Assembly (NCBI RefSeq): GCF_014323705.1
Contig: NZ_JABVEC010000031.1
Location: forward strand, 19,518 to 83,517
DNA: 64,000 nucleotides
Source: Actinomadura alba
Lineage (GTDB): Bacteria > Actinomycetota > Actinomycetes > Streptosporangiales > Streptosporangiaceae
Reading direction: 5' to 3'
The notes below the pieces were generated by a model. It was not told the origin of the DNA, did no database searches, and worked only from the letters and a program-made list of their open reading frames with translations. The position numbers and the translations under genes were made by a program. Shown piece by piece: positions 36,100 to 43,476 of this stretch (positions are counted from its first letter, which is position 1; every line of letters begins with the position of its first letter).

Positions 36100-37854
36100 T
36101 CAGGTGTGCTCGGCGGTCGGAGGCACCCGCCACTGGAGCAGGGTTCCCCCGCCCTCACGCCGCCGGATCGTGAAAGACCCGCCCAGGCCCTGTGCCCGGT
36201 CGGCGAGGTTCCGCAGGCCGCTGCGCCGGCCCTCGGCCGGGACGCCCACTCCGTCGTCCTCCACCCGCAGGACCAGGTCGCACCCCACGTCGACCGACAC
36301 GGTCGCCTGGCTGGCCTGGGCGTGCCGTGCCACGTTGGACAGCGCCTCGTGCAACACCGCCAGGAGCTGTTCGCCGACCTCATCGTCGACCGCGGTGTCG
36401 AGTAACCCGTCCAGGCGCACCGACGGGGCGAAGCCGAGACTCTCGGCAGCGCTGTCGACGATCGTGTGCAGTCGGCTGCGCAGGCCCTCCTGGCCGGGCG
36501 AGGTCTGCAACGCGAAGATCGTTGAGCGGATCTGCCGGATGGTGTCGTCGAGGTCGTCGATCGCCCGCCGTACCCGGTGCGCCACGTCGGGCCTATCGAT
36601 GATCTTGATGGCGCTCATCAGGGTCATGGCCGTGGCGAACAGGCGCTGGATCACGGTGTCGTGCAGATCCTTGGCGATGCGGTCCCGGTCCTCCAGCACC
36701 ACAAGGCGTTCGGCGCCGCGCCGGTGCTCGGCCACCGCCAGCGCGACGGCCGCCTGCCCGGCGAAAGCCTCCAAGAGCCGTCGGGCGGACTCCCGGAACA
36801 CGGGGCCGCCGGGCGGGTTGGCGACCGAGATGACGCCTCGGGCACCCGTGCCCAGGCCGAGCGGCACCATCAGCACCGGGCCGATGTCTCTCCTGCAGAG
36901 CACCTCGGCGTCGGTCGCGGCCTCGCGCGCGTCGGGCAGCACCACCGACGCGCCGCCCCGGTAGACCCGGCCGGCGAGGGCGTTGTCGATGGGCACGCGC
37001 ACGCCGCACATCTCGTCGGAGGCGTCACCGTGCACCGCCTCGATGACGAACTCCTGCGCCGGAACGTCGACCAGCGACACGATCGCGAGCGCCGCGTCGG
37101 CGATCTCGCGGGACCGCTGCGCCACCAGCGCCATGACGTCCTGCGGATCGGTGCCGGACAGCAGCGCCGTGGAGACCTCCGCCGACGCCTCGAGCCAGCG
37201 CTCCCGGTGCCGGCCGTCCTCGTACAGCCGGGCGTTCTCGATCGCGACGCCCGCGGCGGTGGCCAGGGCCGTGACGACGGCCTCGTCCTCCTCCTCGAAA
37301 CCGCCGCCGCCGACCTTCTCGGTCAGGTAAAGAATGCCGAAGACCTCGTCGCGGACCCTGATCGGCACTCCGAGGAAACCGTGCATGGGCGGGTGACCCG
37401 CCGGGAATCCGTACGACTCGGGATGAGCGGAGATCTCGCCGAGCCTCAGCACGTGCGGCTCCTTGATGAGCAGGCCGAGAATGCCGTGGCCGTGCGGCCA
37501 GTGGCCGATCGCCGCGATCTGCTCCTCGGTGACGCCGACGGTGACGAACTGCACCAGTCGCTCGCCCTCGTCGCCGATCACGCCCAGTGCGCCGTAGCGG
37601 GCGTCCGCCAAGGTCATGGCGCCCTCGGTGATCCGGCGGAGCACGGTCTCGAGATCGAGGTCGCTGCCGACCGACACCACCGCCTCGAGCAGCGCGTGCA
37701 TCCGATCACGGGTGGAGCGCGCGGTCTCGAGCCGCGTCTGCAGCTCGGTGAGCAGGTCGTCCAGCCGCAGCTGCGGCAGGCTCAACCTGGCGCGATCCTC
37801 CCCGGGTCGATCGTCGGGCCCCACACGGCAAGTATGCCTTGCTTCCGGCTCCAT
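36100..37854 (-). CDS. devS: DosS/DevS-like GAF-GAF sensor histidine kinase
   Basis: This 584-residue protein has two GAF domains (about 50-195 and 215-360), a HisKA_3 dimerisation domain with 'DRDRIAKDLHDTVIQRLF' (His398 is the predicted phosphosite) and an HATPase domain to the end ('HEALSNVARHAQA', 'VEDDGVGVP'). The first GAF domain contains 'GHPPMHGFLGVPIRVRDEVF'; its His154 falls where DosS has its haem ligand His149, so O2/NO/CO or redox sensing is likely. It is transcribed divergently from the regulator gene, around a perfect DosR-type box. That box is only 10 nt from ATG 37854, so GTG 37824 may be the real start. Confidence 0.9.
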   Translation of the reverse strand: MEPEARHTCRVGPDDRPGEDRARLSLPQLRLDDLLTELQTRLETARSTRDRMHALLEAVVSVGSDLDLETVLRRITEGAMTLADARYGALGVIGDEGERLVQFVTVGVTEEQIAAIGHWPHGHGILGLLIKEPHVLRLGEISAHPESYGFPAGHPPMHGFLGVPIRVRDEVFGILYLTEKVGGGGFEEEDEAVVTALATAAGVAIENARLYEDGRHRERWLEASAEVSTALLSGTDPQDVMALVAQRSREIADAALAIVSLVDVPAQEFVIEAVHGDASDEMCGVRVPIDNALAGRVYRGGASVVLPDAREAATDAEVLCRRDIGPVLMVPLGLGTGARGVISVANPPGGPVFRESARRLLEAFAGQAAVALAVAEHRRGAERLVVLEDRDRIAKDLHDTVIQRLFATAMTLMSAIKIIDRPDVAHRVRRAIDDLDDTIRQIRSTIFALQTSPGQEGLRSRLHTIVDSAAESLGFAPSVRLDGLLDTAVDDEVGEQLLAVLHEALSNVARHAQASQATVSVDVGCDLVLRVEDDGVGVPAEGRRSGLRNLADRAQGLGGSFTIRRREGGGTLLQWRVPPTAEHT

Positions 37855-37863
37855 GTCCGGACC

Positions 37864-37877
37864 GGGACCTTGGTCCC
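37864..37877. promoter_or_regulatory. perfect DosR-type box between the sensor and regulator genes
   Basis: GGGACCTTGGTCCC has both 5-nt arms perfect and also reads as 6-bp arms GGGACC/GGTCCC. Its centre is 95 nt upstream of the regulator ATG (37966), the distance seen at other boxes in this island, which points to autoregulation of the regulator. It nearly abuts the kinase start on the other strand. Confidence 0.7.
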
Positions 37878-37965
37878 CGCGATCACGGGACCTACGCTCT
37901 ACCCAGGTCAGGGGCACAATGGTTACCGTCGGCGGCGTTACCCTGCCGGGGAGAGGGACCACGCC

Positions 37966-38658
37966 ATGATCAGTCAGCCCTTCCACAGCCGGGACACCAT
38001 CCGGGTGTTCCTGATGGACGACCACGAGGTGGTCCGCCGGGGTGTCGCGGCGCTGCTCTCCGAAGAGGCGGACATCGAGGTCGTCGGCGAGGCCGCGTCG
38101 GCAGAGCAGGCGCTGGCGCGCATTCCGGCGGCCCGCCCGGACGTGGCGGTGCTCGACGTGCGGGTGCCCGACGGGGACGGCGTCAGCGTGTGCCGGGAGG
38201 TGCGCTCCCGCATGCCCGAGGTGGCCTGCCTGATGCTCACCTCCTTCTCCGACGAGGAGGCCCTGTTCGACGCGGTGATGGCGGGCGCCGCGGGCTACGT
38301 GCTCAAGCAGATCCATGGCTCCGACCTGGTCGGCGCCGTCCGTACGGTCGCCTCCGGCCAGTCGCTCCTGGACCCGAGGAGCACCGCGCAGATGCTGCAG
38401 CGGCTGCGCGACCGGGCAGTGCGCAAGGATCCGCTCTCCGAGCTCTCGGACCAGGAACGGCAGATCCTCGAGCTCATCGGTGAGGGGCTGACCAACCGCC
38501 AGATCGGCGAGCGCATGTTCCTGGCCGAGAAGACCGTCAAGAACTACGTGTCGAATCTCTTCACCAAGTTGAACATGAGCCGGCGCACCCAGGCGGCGGC
38601 GTTCGTCGCGCAGCTCAAGGCGGCAAGGCCCAAGCCGGAGCGGCAGGGCACCGAGTGA
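37966..38658 (+). CDS. devR: DosR/DevR-like NarL-family response regulator
   Basis: The protein has 230 residues. The receiver domain (about 12-130) carries the acidic pair D-D-H at 18-20, phospho-Asp64 in 'VAVLDVRVPDG' and Lys in 'GYVLKQIHG'. The LuxR-type helix-turn-helix reads 'EGLTNRQIGERMFLAEKTVK' followed by 'NYVSNLFTKLNMSRRTQAA'. The stretch A-E-K-T-V-K-N-Y-V-S contains the DNA-contacting residues of M. tuberculosis DosR and looks unchanged, so the same GGGAC-N4-GTCCC operator is expected. ATG 37966 has GGGGAGAGG upstream. It is the probable master regulator of the island. Confidence 0.93.
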   Translation: MISQPFHSRDTIRVFLMDDHEVVRRGVAALLSEEADIEVVGEAASAEQALARIPAARPDVAVLDVRVPDGDGVSVCREVRSRMPEVACLMLTSFSDEEALFDAVMAGAAGYVLKQIHGSDLVGAVRTVASGQSLLDPRSTAQMLQRLRDRAVRKDPLSELSDQERQILELIGEGLTNRQIGERMFLAEKTVKNYVSNLFTKLNMSRRTQAAAFVAQLKAARPKPERQGTE

Positions 38659-38695
38659 ACCGCGCGGCGACCTCCCGCGCATGGGTTCTTCTTTA

Positions 38696-38709
38696 AGGAC
38701 CTTTTTCCC
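38696..38709 (+). promoter_or_regulatory. DosR-type box upstream of the first PPOX-fold gene
   Basis: AGGACCTTTTTCCC matches the GGGAC-N4-GTCCC pattern with one mismatch in the left arm and one in the right. It lies only 22 nt before the ATG at 38731, much closer than the other boxes. If used in the usual geometry, transcription would begin near the in-frame ATG 38746, giving a leaderless message. Confidence 0.4.
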
Positions 38710-38730
38710 TATCCCTACACGACGGCCTGG

Positions 38731-39159
38731 ATGACCATGTCTGTCATGCCCTACGACGCCGGCGGCCTGGAGATCCTCACCGCCGAGGAGTGCCGGACCC
38801 TGCTGGCCGGCGGCCTCCTCGGCCGCATCGTGTTCACCGACAGCGCGCTTCCCGCGATCCAGCCGGTCAACTACGCGATCGCCGACGGCGACCTGGTGAT
38901 CCGGACCTCCACGCGGACGAAGCTCGCGGCGGCCGCGAGCGACGCGATCGTGGCCTTCGAAGTGGACGACTTCGACGCCGCGACGGGCCGGGGGTGGTCG
39001 GTCGTCGTGACCGGACACGCGCGTGCCGTCTCCGACCTTCGTGAACTCGCCGAGCTCCGGAGGCTGCCTCTGCGTCCCTGGACACCGGCGGACGGTGGCC
39101 ACTACATCCGCATCCAGCCGGTGGTCCTGTCCGGTCGCCGCGTTCCCGGCACGGTGTGA
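38731..39159 (+). CDS. pyridoxamine 5'-phosphate oxidase-fold (PPOX) flavin-binding protein 1
   Basis: This 142-residue split-barrel protein has 'LEILTAEECRTLLAGGLLGR' and 'IVFTDSALPAIQPVNYAIAD' at the start, then 'IRTSTRTKLAAAASDAIVAF' and 'GWSVVVTGHARAV', the pattern of the Pyridox_ox_2 group that binds FMN or F420. It is a paralogue of the next gene. Members occur in dormancy regulons of actinobacteria, probably in redox or nitroreduction chemistry; the substrate is unknown. ATG 38731 lacks a ribosome site, and ATG 38746 is possible. Confidence 0.85.
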   Translation: MTMSVMPYDAGGLEILTAEECRTLLAGGLLGRIVFTDSALPAIQPVNYAIADGDLVIRTSTRTKLAAAASDAIVAFEVDDFDAATGRGWSVVVTGHARAVSDLRELAELRRLPLRPWTPADGGHYIRIQPVVLSGRRVPGTV

Positions 39160-39289
39160 CCGCCACCCGTTGGCCTTTCCCCGGCAGAGGCGAAGGTCCA
39201 TGCCGGCCGGGACCTCGAGCGGCGGACGCGGGCTCAGGCTGGGACGTTCGCCCCTGCTGTCACCGGCGCGCGAGTCACACGATGGGTGC

Positions 39290-39724
39290 ATGGACGATGC
39301 CAACGGGCTCGAGATCCTCGATCGGCGGGAATGCCTCGCCCTGCTGGGCTCGGTACCGCTCGGCCGGGTCGTGTTCACTGAGCGCGCGCTGCCGGCGGTG
39401 CAGCCGGTCGACTTCGCCCTCGACCGTGACTGCGTGGTCATCCGGATGGCACCCGGGTCGAGGCTCGCGACGGCCATGCGCGGAACCGTGGTGGCGTTCG
39501 AAGCCGACGACTTCGACGGCGACAGCCGCACCGGCTGGTCGGTCACCGTCGTCGGCCAGGCCAGCGCGGTACGGGACCCCGCCGAGGTGAACCGCTTGTC
39601 CCGGCTGCCGCTTCGACCCTGGGCCCCCGGCCGGCGGGACCAGTTCATCCGGATTCCGAGCCAGCACGTCACCGGCCGCCGGATGAATCCGGCCACGCGC
39701 GGGAACGGCGGGCAGGCCGCCTAG
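39290..39724 (+). CDS. PPOX-fold flavin-binding protein 2 (paralogue of the preceding gene)
   Basis: This 144-residue protein aligns along its whole length with the product at 38731: 'LEILDRRECLALLGSVPLGR', 'VVFTERALPAVQPVDFALDR', 'VVAFEADDFDGDSRTGWSVT', 'LSRLPLRPWAPG'. The pair is a local tandem duplication. The second copy keeps the fold-defining glycines but has a basic C-terminal tail ('NPATRGNGGQ'). It has no clear DosR box of its own and may be read from the preceding promoter. Confidence 0.85.
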   Translation: MDDANGLEILDRRECLALLGSVPLGRVVFTERALPAVQPVDFALDRDCVVIRMAPGSRLATAMRGTVVAFEADDFDGDSRTGWSVTVVGQASAVRDPAEVNRLSRLPLRPWAPGRRDQFIRIPSQHVTGRRMNPATRGNGGQAA

Positions 39725-39809
39725 GAACCGCGCCGCCGACGCGCGATCACCGACTCCGGCCGCCCCGGCCGCACGTCTTGCGTCCCGTCAGCTCGAGAAG
39801 GAGCCGTCC

Positions 39810-40421
39810 ATGATCGTGCGAGAGGCGATGAGCACGCCGGCGGTGACGGTGCCCGGCTCGTGGTCGGTGCGGCAGGCCGTACGCCTGCTCCATGAACGCG
39901 GCGTCACCGCGGTACCCGTCGTCGACCAGGCCGGGTACCTGGTCGGGGTGGTGACCGAGACGGATCTGCTGCGCGGCGAGTTCGAGACCGATCCCGCCGC
40001 GTTCCTTCGAGCGACCGCCGCCGCCGGCGAGCCGCCGGTCGTCCGGGTCGAGGACGTCATGACCACCGAGGTACGGACGGCCTCGGAGAGCACCGACCTC
40101 GCGGCACTCGCCGAGCTCATGATCACGATGGGGCTGGGGATCGTCCCGGTGCTTCGCGGGGATCGCCTCGTCGGCGTGCTCAGGCGCCATGACCTCATGA
40201 GGCTGGTCTCCGACAGCGACGCCCGGGTGCGAGACGACGTCCTGGCCGCCATCCGCGAGCGCTTCCCCGCCGGGCCGCACTGGACCGTCACGGTCAGGGC
40301 CGGTGTCGTACGGCTCCAGGGGACCGCGGGCGGACACGCCGCGCGCGCGGTGCACCTGCTCGCCCGCACCGTGCCGGGCGTGACCAGGGTCGCGGTCGTC
40401 GACGCCCCGAACGCCGTCTGA
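39810..40421 (+). CDS. CBS-domain pair plus BON domain protein (Hrp1-like)
   Basis: This 203-residue protein has two CBS domains (about 1-60, 'MIVREAMSTPAVTVPGSWSV' and 'VPVVDQAGYLVGVVTETDLL'; about 75-135, 'VEDVMTTEVRTASESTDLAA' and 'GIVPVLRGDRLVGVLRRHDL') and a C-terminal BON domain (about 145-203, 'WTVTVRAGVVRLQGTAGGHA'). CBS pairs bind adenine nucleotides; BON domains bind membranes. Hrp1 (Rv2626c), a two-CBS protein, is among the most strongly DosR-induced proteins of M. tuberculosis but has no BON domain. ATG 39810 has AAGGAG upstream. Confidence 0.9.
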   Translation: MIVREAMSTPAVTVPGSWSVRQAVRLLHERGVTAVPVVDQAGYLVGVVTETDLLRGEFETDPAAFLRATAAAGEPPVVRVEDVMTTEVRTASESTDLAALAELMITMGLGIVPVLRGDRLVGVLRRHDLMRLVSDSDARVRDDVLAAIRERFPAGPHWTVTVRAGVVRLQGTAGGHAARAVHLLARTVPGVTRVAVVDAPNAV

Positions 40422-40473
40422 GCCGGGGGCTCACCGCGCGGGCCGCGAACCAGGGCCGGAGGACGGGACAGCG

Positions 40474-40487
40474 GTGACGAAAGTCCC
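40474..40487 (+). promoter_or_regulatory. DosR-type box upstream of small protein gene 1
   Basis: GTGACGAAAGTCCC has one mismatch in the left arm and a perfect right arm. Its first base is exactly 93 nt upstream of the ATG at 40567. The paralogous gene at 42343 has a box with 13 of 14 identical bases at exactly the same distance. Confidence 0.55.
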
Positions 40488-40566
40488 TTCGGGGTCCGCG
40501 GATCGGAGCGGACCCTGGGAGTGAGCCGGGCCCGCCAGGCCCCGCAAGTGATGCGAGGAGCAGACC

Positions 40567-40779
40567 ATGACAAGGCAGATCGCCGTCGGCGCCACCCCAC
40601 CCTCACCGGCCGTTCTCGAGGTTCGCATCCGGGAACTGGAGGCGAGGACGGCCACTCTCGCCGAGGTGGTCCGGCTCCTGACGCACGCGTTGGAGAGCAA
40701 CCCGATGGCCGGACCCGGGGACACCACGATCAACACGGCGGCGCGGAAGGCTCACGAGATCCTCATGGCCGCCCGCTGA
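40567..40779 (+). CDS. 70-residue conserved helical protein, paralogue 1
   Basis: This small protein starts 'MTRQIAVGATPPSPAVLEVR', followed by a heptad-like helix 'IRELEARTATLAEVVRLLTH' and a second short helix ending 'AHEILMAAR'. It is 70 residues long, like its paralogue at 42343, with which it shares about half its residues. I do not know the family; a small coiled-coil dimer is likely from the heptads. The coupled pattern of gene and DosR-type box suggests it is made in hypoxia or a similar stress. Confidence 0.75.
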   Translation: MTRQIAVGATPPSPAVLEVRIRELEARTATLAEVVRLLTHALESNPMAGPGDTTINTAARKAHEILMAAR

Positions 40780-40817
40780 CACCGGGCCCACCCGGCCACG
40801 GCGGCGACCGGCCACGG

Positions 40818-41963
40818 TCACGCGCTCAAGCCCGTGACCGGGAAGCGCAGGCGGGCGGCGGCACGCGCGCCGTCCAGCTCCGTTCCCCCCGGAACCTGGT
40901 CGACCGCGCCACCCGCGTCCAGCACCAGCACGATCGCCTCCCCGATGACGTCCGGAACCGCCCGCACCGCACCGGCGCACGAGGCGCAGGCCTGGCCGGT
41001 CAGCGACAGCACACCGCATCGGTCGCACGCGAACCCGCAGGCCCGATCGTCCGCCCGGACGAACAACTGCGCGATCGCGCGCTCACCGACGGCCTCGAGG
41101 CACGCTTCGAGCCCGGTCACCGCGAGGCCGCCCGCGGCATGCTCGTCGATCGCCTGTCGCACGCGCCGGCGGTAGCGGTCGTGCCGGAACCGGTCCGCCA
41201 CGCCGTCCGCGAGGGTGCGCACCCTCGCGGCGGTCATCGTGTGCGGATCGATCAGGAAGGTTCCCGCCAGGCGTTCACGCAGGTCCGCAGTCAGCTCGGC
41301 CAGGAACCGGGACAGGGTGTGCTCCTGCCCGCCGACGATCAGCTGGTCCACGTCGCGTTCGCACATCGCCTGCCGCAGAAGGTCCGCGGTCCGGCGGAAG
41401 TGACGCTGCTGGATGCGCTCGGCGCGGTTGCGCACCCGGTACTCCGTGAGCCCGTGCCACCCGCCGTAGTCGGGCTTGCGCGGGCCGGCCGTCGTGAGCC
41501 GTGACTCCTCCAGCACTCCCTCGGGGCCGGACGTGCCGATCCAGGAGTGCTCGGCGTCCACGACCGCCGCGCAGTACGGGCGGGACCGCTCCCGCGCCTC
41601 CAGCAGAGGCCGCACGTAGGGCCGGATGTCGAGAACGGCGAGTACCTCGGGGGCGTGGGGCAGCCGTACCTCGTCGAACAGACCGAGATCGCCGGCCGCG
41701 AACAGCGCCACGCCGCTCCCCAGCCACTCGCGGGCGTGCTCCGCCGCGCGGCGGACCGCCGCCATCTCGGCCGTCACGGCCTTGCGGTGGGCCGCGTCCA
41801 GGCCGGCCCGGTCGGCGAGTGCCCCGAAGGCCACGTCGAGGCGTGCGGGCACGCTGCGCAGCTCGGACGGATCGGGTCCGAGCCGGAGGTACACCGACAG
41901 CACGTCGGGATGGCGGGAACGCATTCGCAGCAGCTCGGCGAGCCGCTCCAGGTCCGTGGTCAT
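40818..41963 (-). CDS. baeRF/Vms1-like release-factor-fold protein (Rv2629-like)
   Basis: This 381-residue protein has the architecture of the bacterial archaeo-eukaryotic release factor (baeRF) group: an N-terminal alpha/beta domain ('HPDVLSVYLRLGPDPSELRS', 'GVALFAAGDLGLFDEVRLP'), a central eRF1-domain-2-like part ('YCAAVVDAEHSWIGT', 'HFRRTADLLRQ', 'LIVGGQEHTLSRFLAEL') and a C-terminal eL30-like domain with two cysteine pairs ('CGFACDRCGVLSLTGQACAS', then C). Related proteins (Vms1, Rv2629) act on stalled or dormant ribosomes; Rv2629 is DosR-regulated. The ATG at 41963 overlaps the stop of a 36-codon frame upstream. Confidence 0.85.
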   Translation of the reverse strand: MTTDLERLAELLRMRSRHPDVLSVYLRLGPDPSELRSVPARLDVAFGALADRAGLDAAHRKAVTAEMAAVRRAAEHAREWLGSGVALFAAGDLGLFDEVRLPHAPEVLAVLDIRPYVRPLLEARERSRPYCAAVVDAEHSWIGTSGPEGVLEESRLTTAGPRKPDYGGWHGLTEYRVRNRAERIQQRHFRRTADLLRQAMCERDVDQLIVGGQEHTLSRFLAELTADLRERLAGTFLIDPHTMTAARVRTLADGVADRFRHDRYRRRVRQAIDEHAAGGLAVTGLEACLEAVGERAIAQLFVRADDRACGFACDRCGVLSLTGQACASCAGAVRAVPDVIGEAIVLVLDAGGAVDQVPGGTELDGARAAARLRFPVTGLSA

Positions 41964-42070
41964 GACGGCGCCGCCGTCGCGCCGGCGCCCCGCGCCGTCG
42001 CCGGGCCGTACGGCCCGCGCTCCGCGGACCCGACCACCCGGCGGAGACACTCGATCCCGGTGAAGGACAT
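41960..42070 (-). CDS. predicted 36-residue peptide coupled to the release-factor-like gene
   Basis: A frame from ATG 42070 encodes M-S-F-T-G-I-E-C-L-R-R-V-V-G and 22 further residues. It ends in a TGA that overlaps the next gene's ATG (ATGA at 41963-41960). A strong ribosome site, GGAGGGGG, lies just upstream of the ATG. The DosR-type box at 42158-42171 has its centre 94 nt upstream, matching the geometry of the other boxes. Good ribosome site, coupling and box distance argue for a real translated leader peptide; no family is recognised. Confidence 0.55.
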   Translation of the reverse strand: MSFTGIECLRRVVGSAERGPYGPATARGAGATAAPS

Positions 42071-42157
42071 GAGATCCCCCTCCGTTCCCTCGGCTCCCGT
42101 TCACCACCCTTCGCGCGCCCGCACACCAAGGGAAAGGGCCCTGCGCACCGCCCTGTG

Positions 42158-42171
42158 ATGACCAAAGTCCT
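42158..42171 (-). promoter_or_regulatory. DosR-type box for the release-factor-like unit
   Basis: ATGACCAAAGTCCT shares the central GAC-CAAA-GTCC with the box at 42250 but has weaker outer bases. It is the nearer of two boxes to the minus-strand unit (ATG 42070) in the 379-nt divergent region 41964-42342; the other box is nearer the plus-strand gene. No further gene is seen in this region. Confidence 0.5.
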
Positions 42172-42249
42172 GAGCCGGGCACCCGTGGGCGCGGTTCGCG
42201 GGGCCTCCGGCGGCGCGAGCGGAGATCCAGGACCTGCGCCTGGCCGAAA

Positions 42250-42263
42250 GTGACCAAAGTCCC
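42250..42263 (+). promoter_or_regulatory. DosR-type box upstream of small protein gene 2
   Basis: GTGACCAAAGTCCC has one mismatch in the left arm and a perfect right arm. It starts exactly 93 nt before the ATG at 42343 and differs from the 40474 box by one spacer base. The conserved site and distance point to duplication of the whole promoter-gene unit. Confidence 0.55.
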
Positions 42264-42342
42264 TGCTGAGGAGGGCCGGGCACGGCCGAACCTGAGCAAG
42301 GGGAACGGGTCCGTCGAGCGCCAGGTGATCAAGGAGCAGAGC

Positions 42343-42555
42343 ATGAGCAGGCAGATAGCCTTCGGGGCGCGCGGCCCGTCGCCGGCCGTACTGGAGGAGC
42401 GCATCCGCCGACTCGAGGCGAGGACGGTCGCGCTGGCGGAGGCGGTCCGGTTGCTGACGTACGCGCTCGCCGGCACCCGGCAGAGCGACCCGGGCGAGAT
42501 CGCGGTGTCCCAGGCCGTCCGCGAGGCGCACGGACTGCTCACCTCGAGCCGCTGA
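42343..42555 (+). CDS. 70-residue conserved helical protein, paralogue 2
   Basis: This protein starts 'MSRQIAFGARGPSPAVLEER', followed by 'IRRLEARTVALAEAVRLLTY' and ends 'AHGLLTSSR'. It has the same length and helix layout as the protein at 40567, differing mainly in the loop 'GTRQSDPGEIAV'. ATG 42343 has AAGGAG eight bases upstream. The two paralogues flank the release-factor-like gene, one on either side, as if the unit had been duplicated around it. The function is unknown. Confidence 0.75.
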   Translation: MSRQIAFGARGPSPAVLEERIRRLEARTVALAEAVRLLTYALAGTRQSDPGEIAVSQAVREAHGLLTSSR

Positions 42556-42655
42556 CCGCATCGGACTTGACGCGCTGATCGATGACGCTATTCGCTTGCA
42601 TCCGTCGGCGTCGGAGCCGGAACCGGGGCCGGACCGCGAGGAGGCGAACGCGATC

Positions 42656-43231
42656 ATGGGCACGGAGCGAGATCGGTCTTTGCGTGACGAGTTGCTCGTG
42701 GCCGCCGCCGAACTGCTCGCCCGGCGCGGCTACAAACGCCTGCGCATGCAGGACGTGGCGGACGCGGTCGGGGTGAGCCGGCAGACCGTCTACAACGAGT
42801 TCGCCGACAAGTGGGGTCTCGCCCAGGCGGTGGTGCTCCGCGACAACGACGCCTATCTCGACGGTGTCGACGAGGCGCTGTCCCGCCATGAGGACCTGCG
42901 CTCCGCGGTCGCCGCCGCGGTGACCTACACCCTCAAGACCGCCTCCGACGACCCGCTCAAGAAGGCCATACTCACCGGCGCGGACAGCGAGGATCTGCTG
43001 CCGCTGTTCACCACCCGGGCCGACCCCCTGCTGTTCGCCGCCCGCGCCCGCATCGTCACCCACGCGGTGAGCCAGTGGCCGGACCTCGACCGCGACACGG
43101 TCGCCGAGATCGCCGACGCCGCCGTCCGGCTCACCCTGAGCCATGTCGTCCTGCCCGCCGAACCGCCCGAGACGGTGGCCCGGCTGATCGCCCGCATCGT
43201 CACCCGCTATCTCGGCGAGGCCGCCCCATGA
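42656..43231 (+). CDS. TetR-family transcriptional regulator
   Basis: This 191-residue protein has an N-terminal TetR DNA-binding domain ('LLVAAAELLARRGYKRLRMQ', 'DVADAVGVSRQTVYNEFADK', residues about 10-60) and a ligand-binding helical domain with a TetR_C_18-like pattern ('YTLKTASDDPLKKAILTG', 'LLPLFTTRADPLL'). The ligand is unknown. ATG 42656 is preceded by GAGGAG about twelve bases away; longer TTG starts add unconserved sequence. It stands alone, with a likely terminator at 43266-43283. Confidence 0.87.
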   Translation: MGTERDRSLRDELLVAAAELLARRGYKRLRMQDVADAVGVSRQTVYNEFADKWGLAQAVVLRDNDAYLDGVDEALSRHEDLRSAVAAAVTYTLKTASDDPLKKAILTGADSEDLLPLFTTRADPLLFAARARIVTHAVSQWPDLDRDTVAEIADAAVRLTLSHVVLPAEPPETVARLIARIVTRYLGEAAP

Positions 43232-43265
43232 CCCGTCGACCGGCCCCCTGGTAGTCGGCACAGAG

Positions 43266-43283
43266 CCCGCCGGTACGGGCGGG
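43266..43283 (+). terminator. GC hairpin after the TetR gene
   Basis: CCCGCC (43266-43271) pairs with GGCGGG (43278-43283) across a 6-nt loop, 35 nt after the TetR stop codon. No T-run follows, as is usual in such GC-rich genomes. Nothing else is seen in 43232-43476. Confidence 0.35.
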
Positions 43284-43476
43284 ATAACCCGTTGGCGCGA
43301 ACCGACGGGACCGCTAGGGTCGAACCGACCTCGCGGCTGCTGAACCGCAGGCACACGGCGGCACGCCCGCCCGTCGCGGCGTGCCCCCTCCCGGCGCACG
43401 CCCGCCCCCACTCGACTCCTGTCATCGCCCGCCCTCGCGTCGCCGATGACGACGTTCAGCGACCCGGAAGGTCCCC

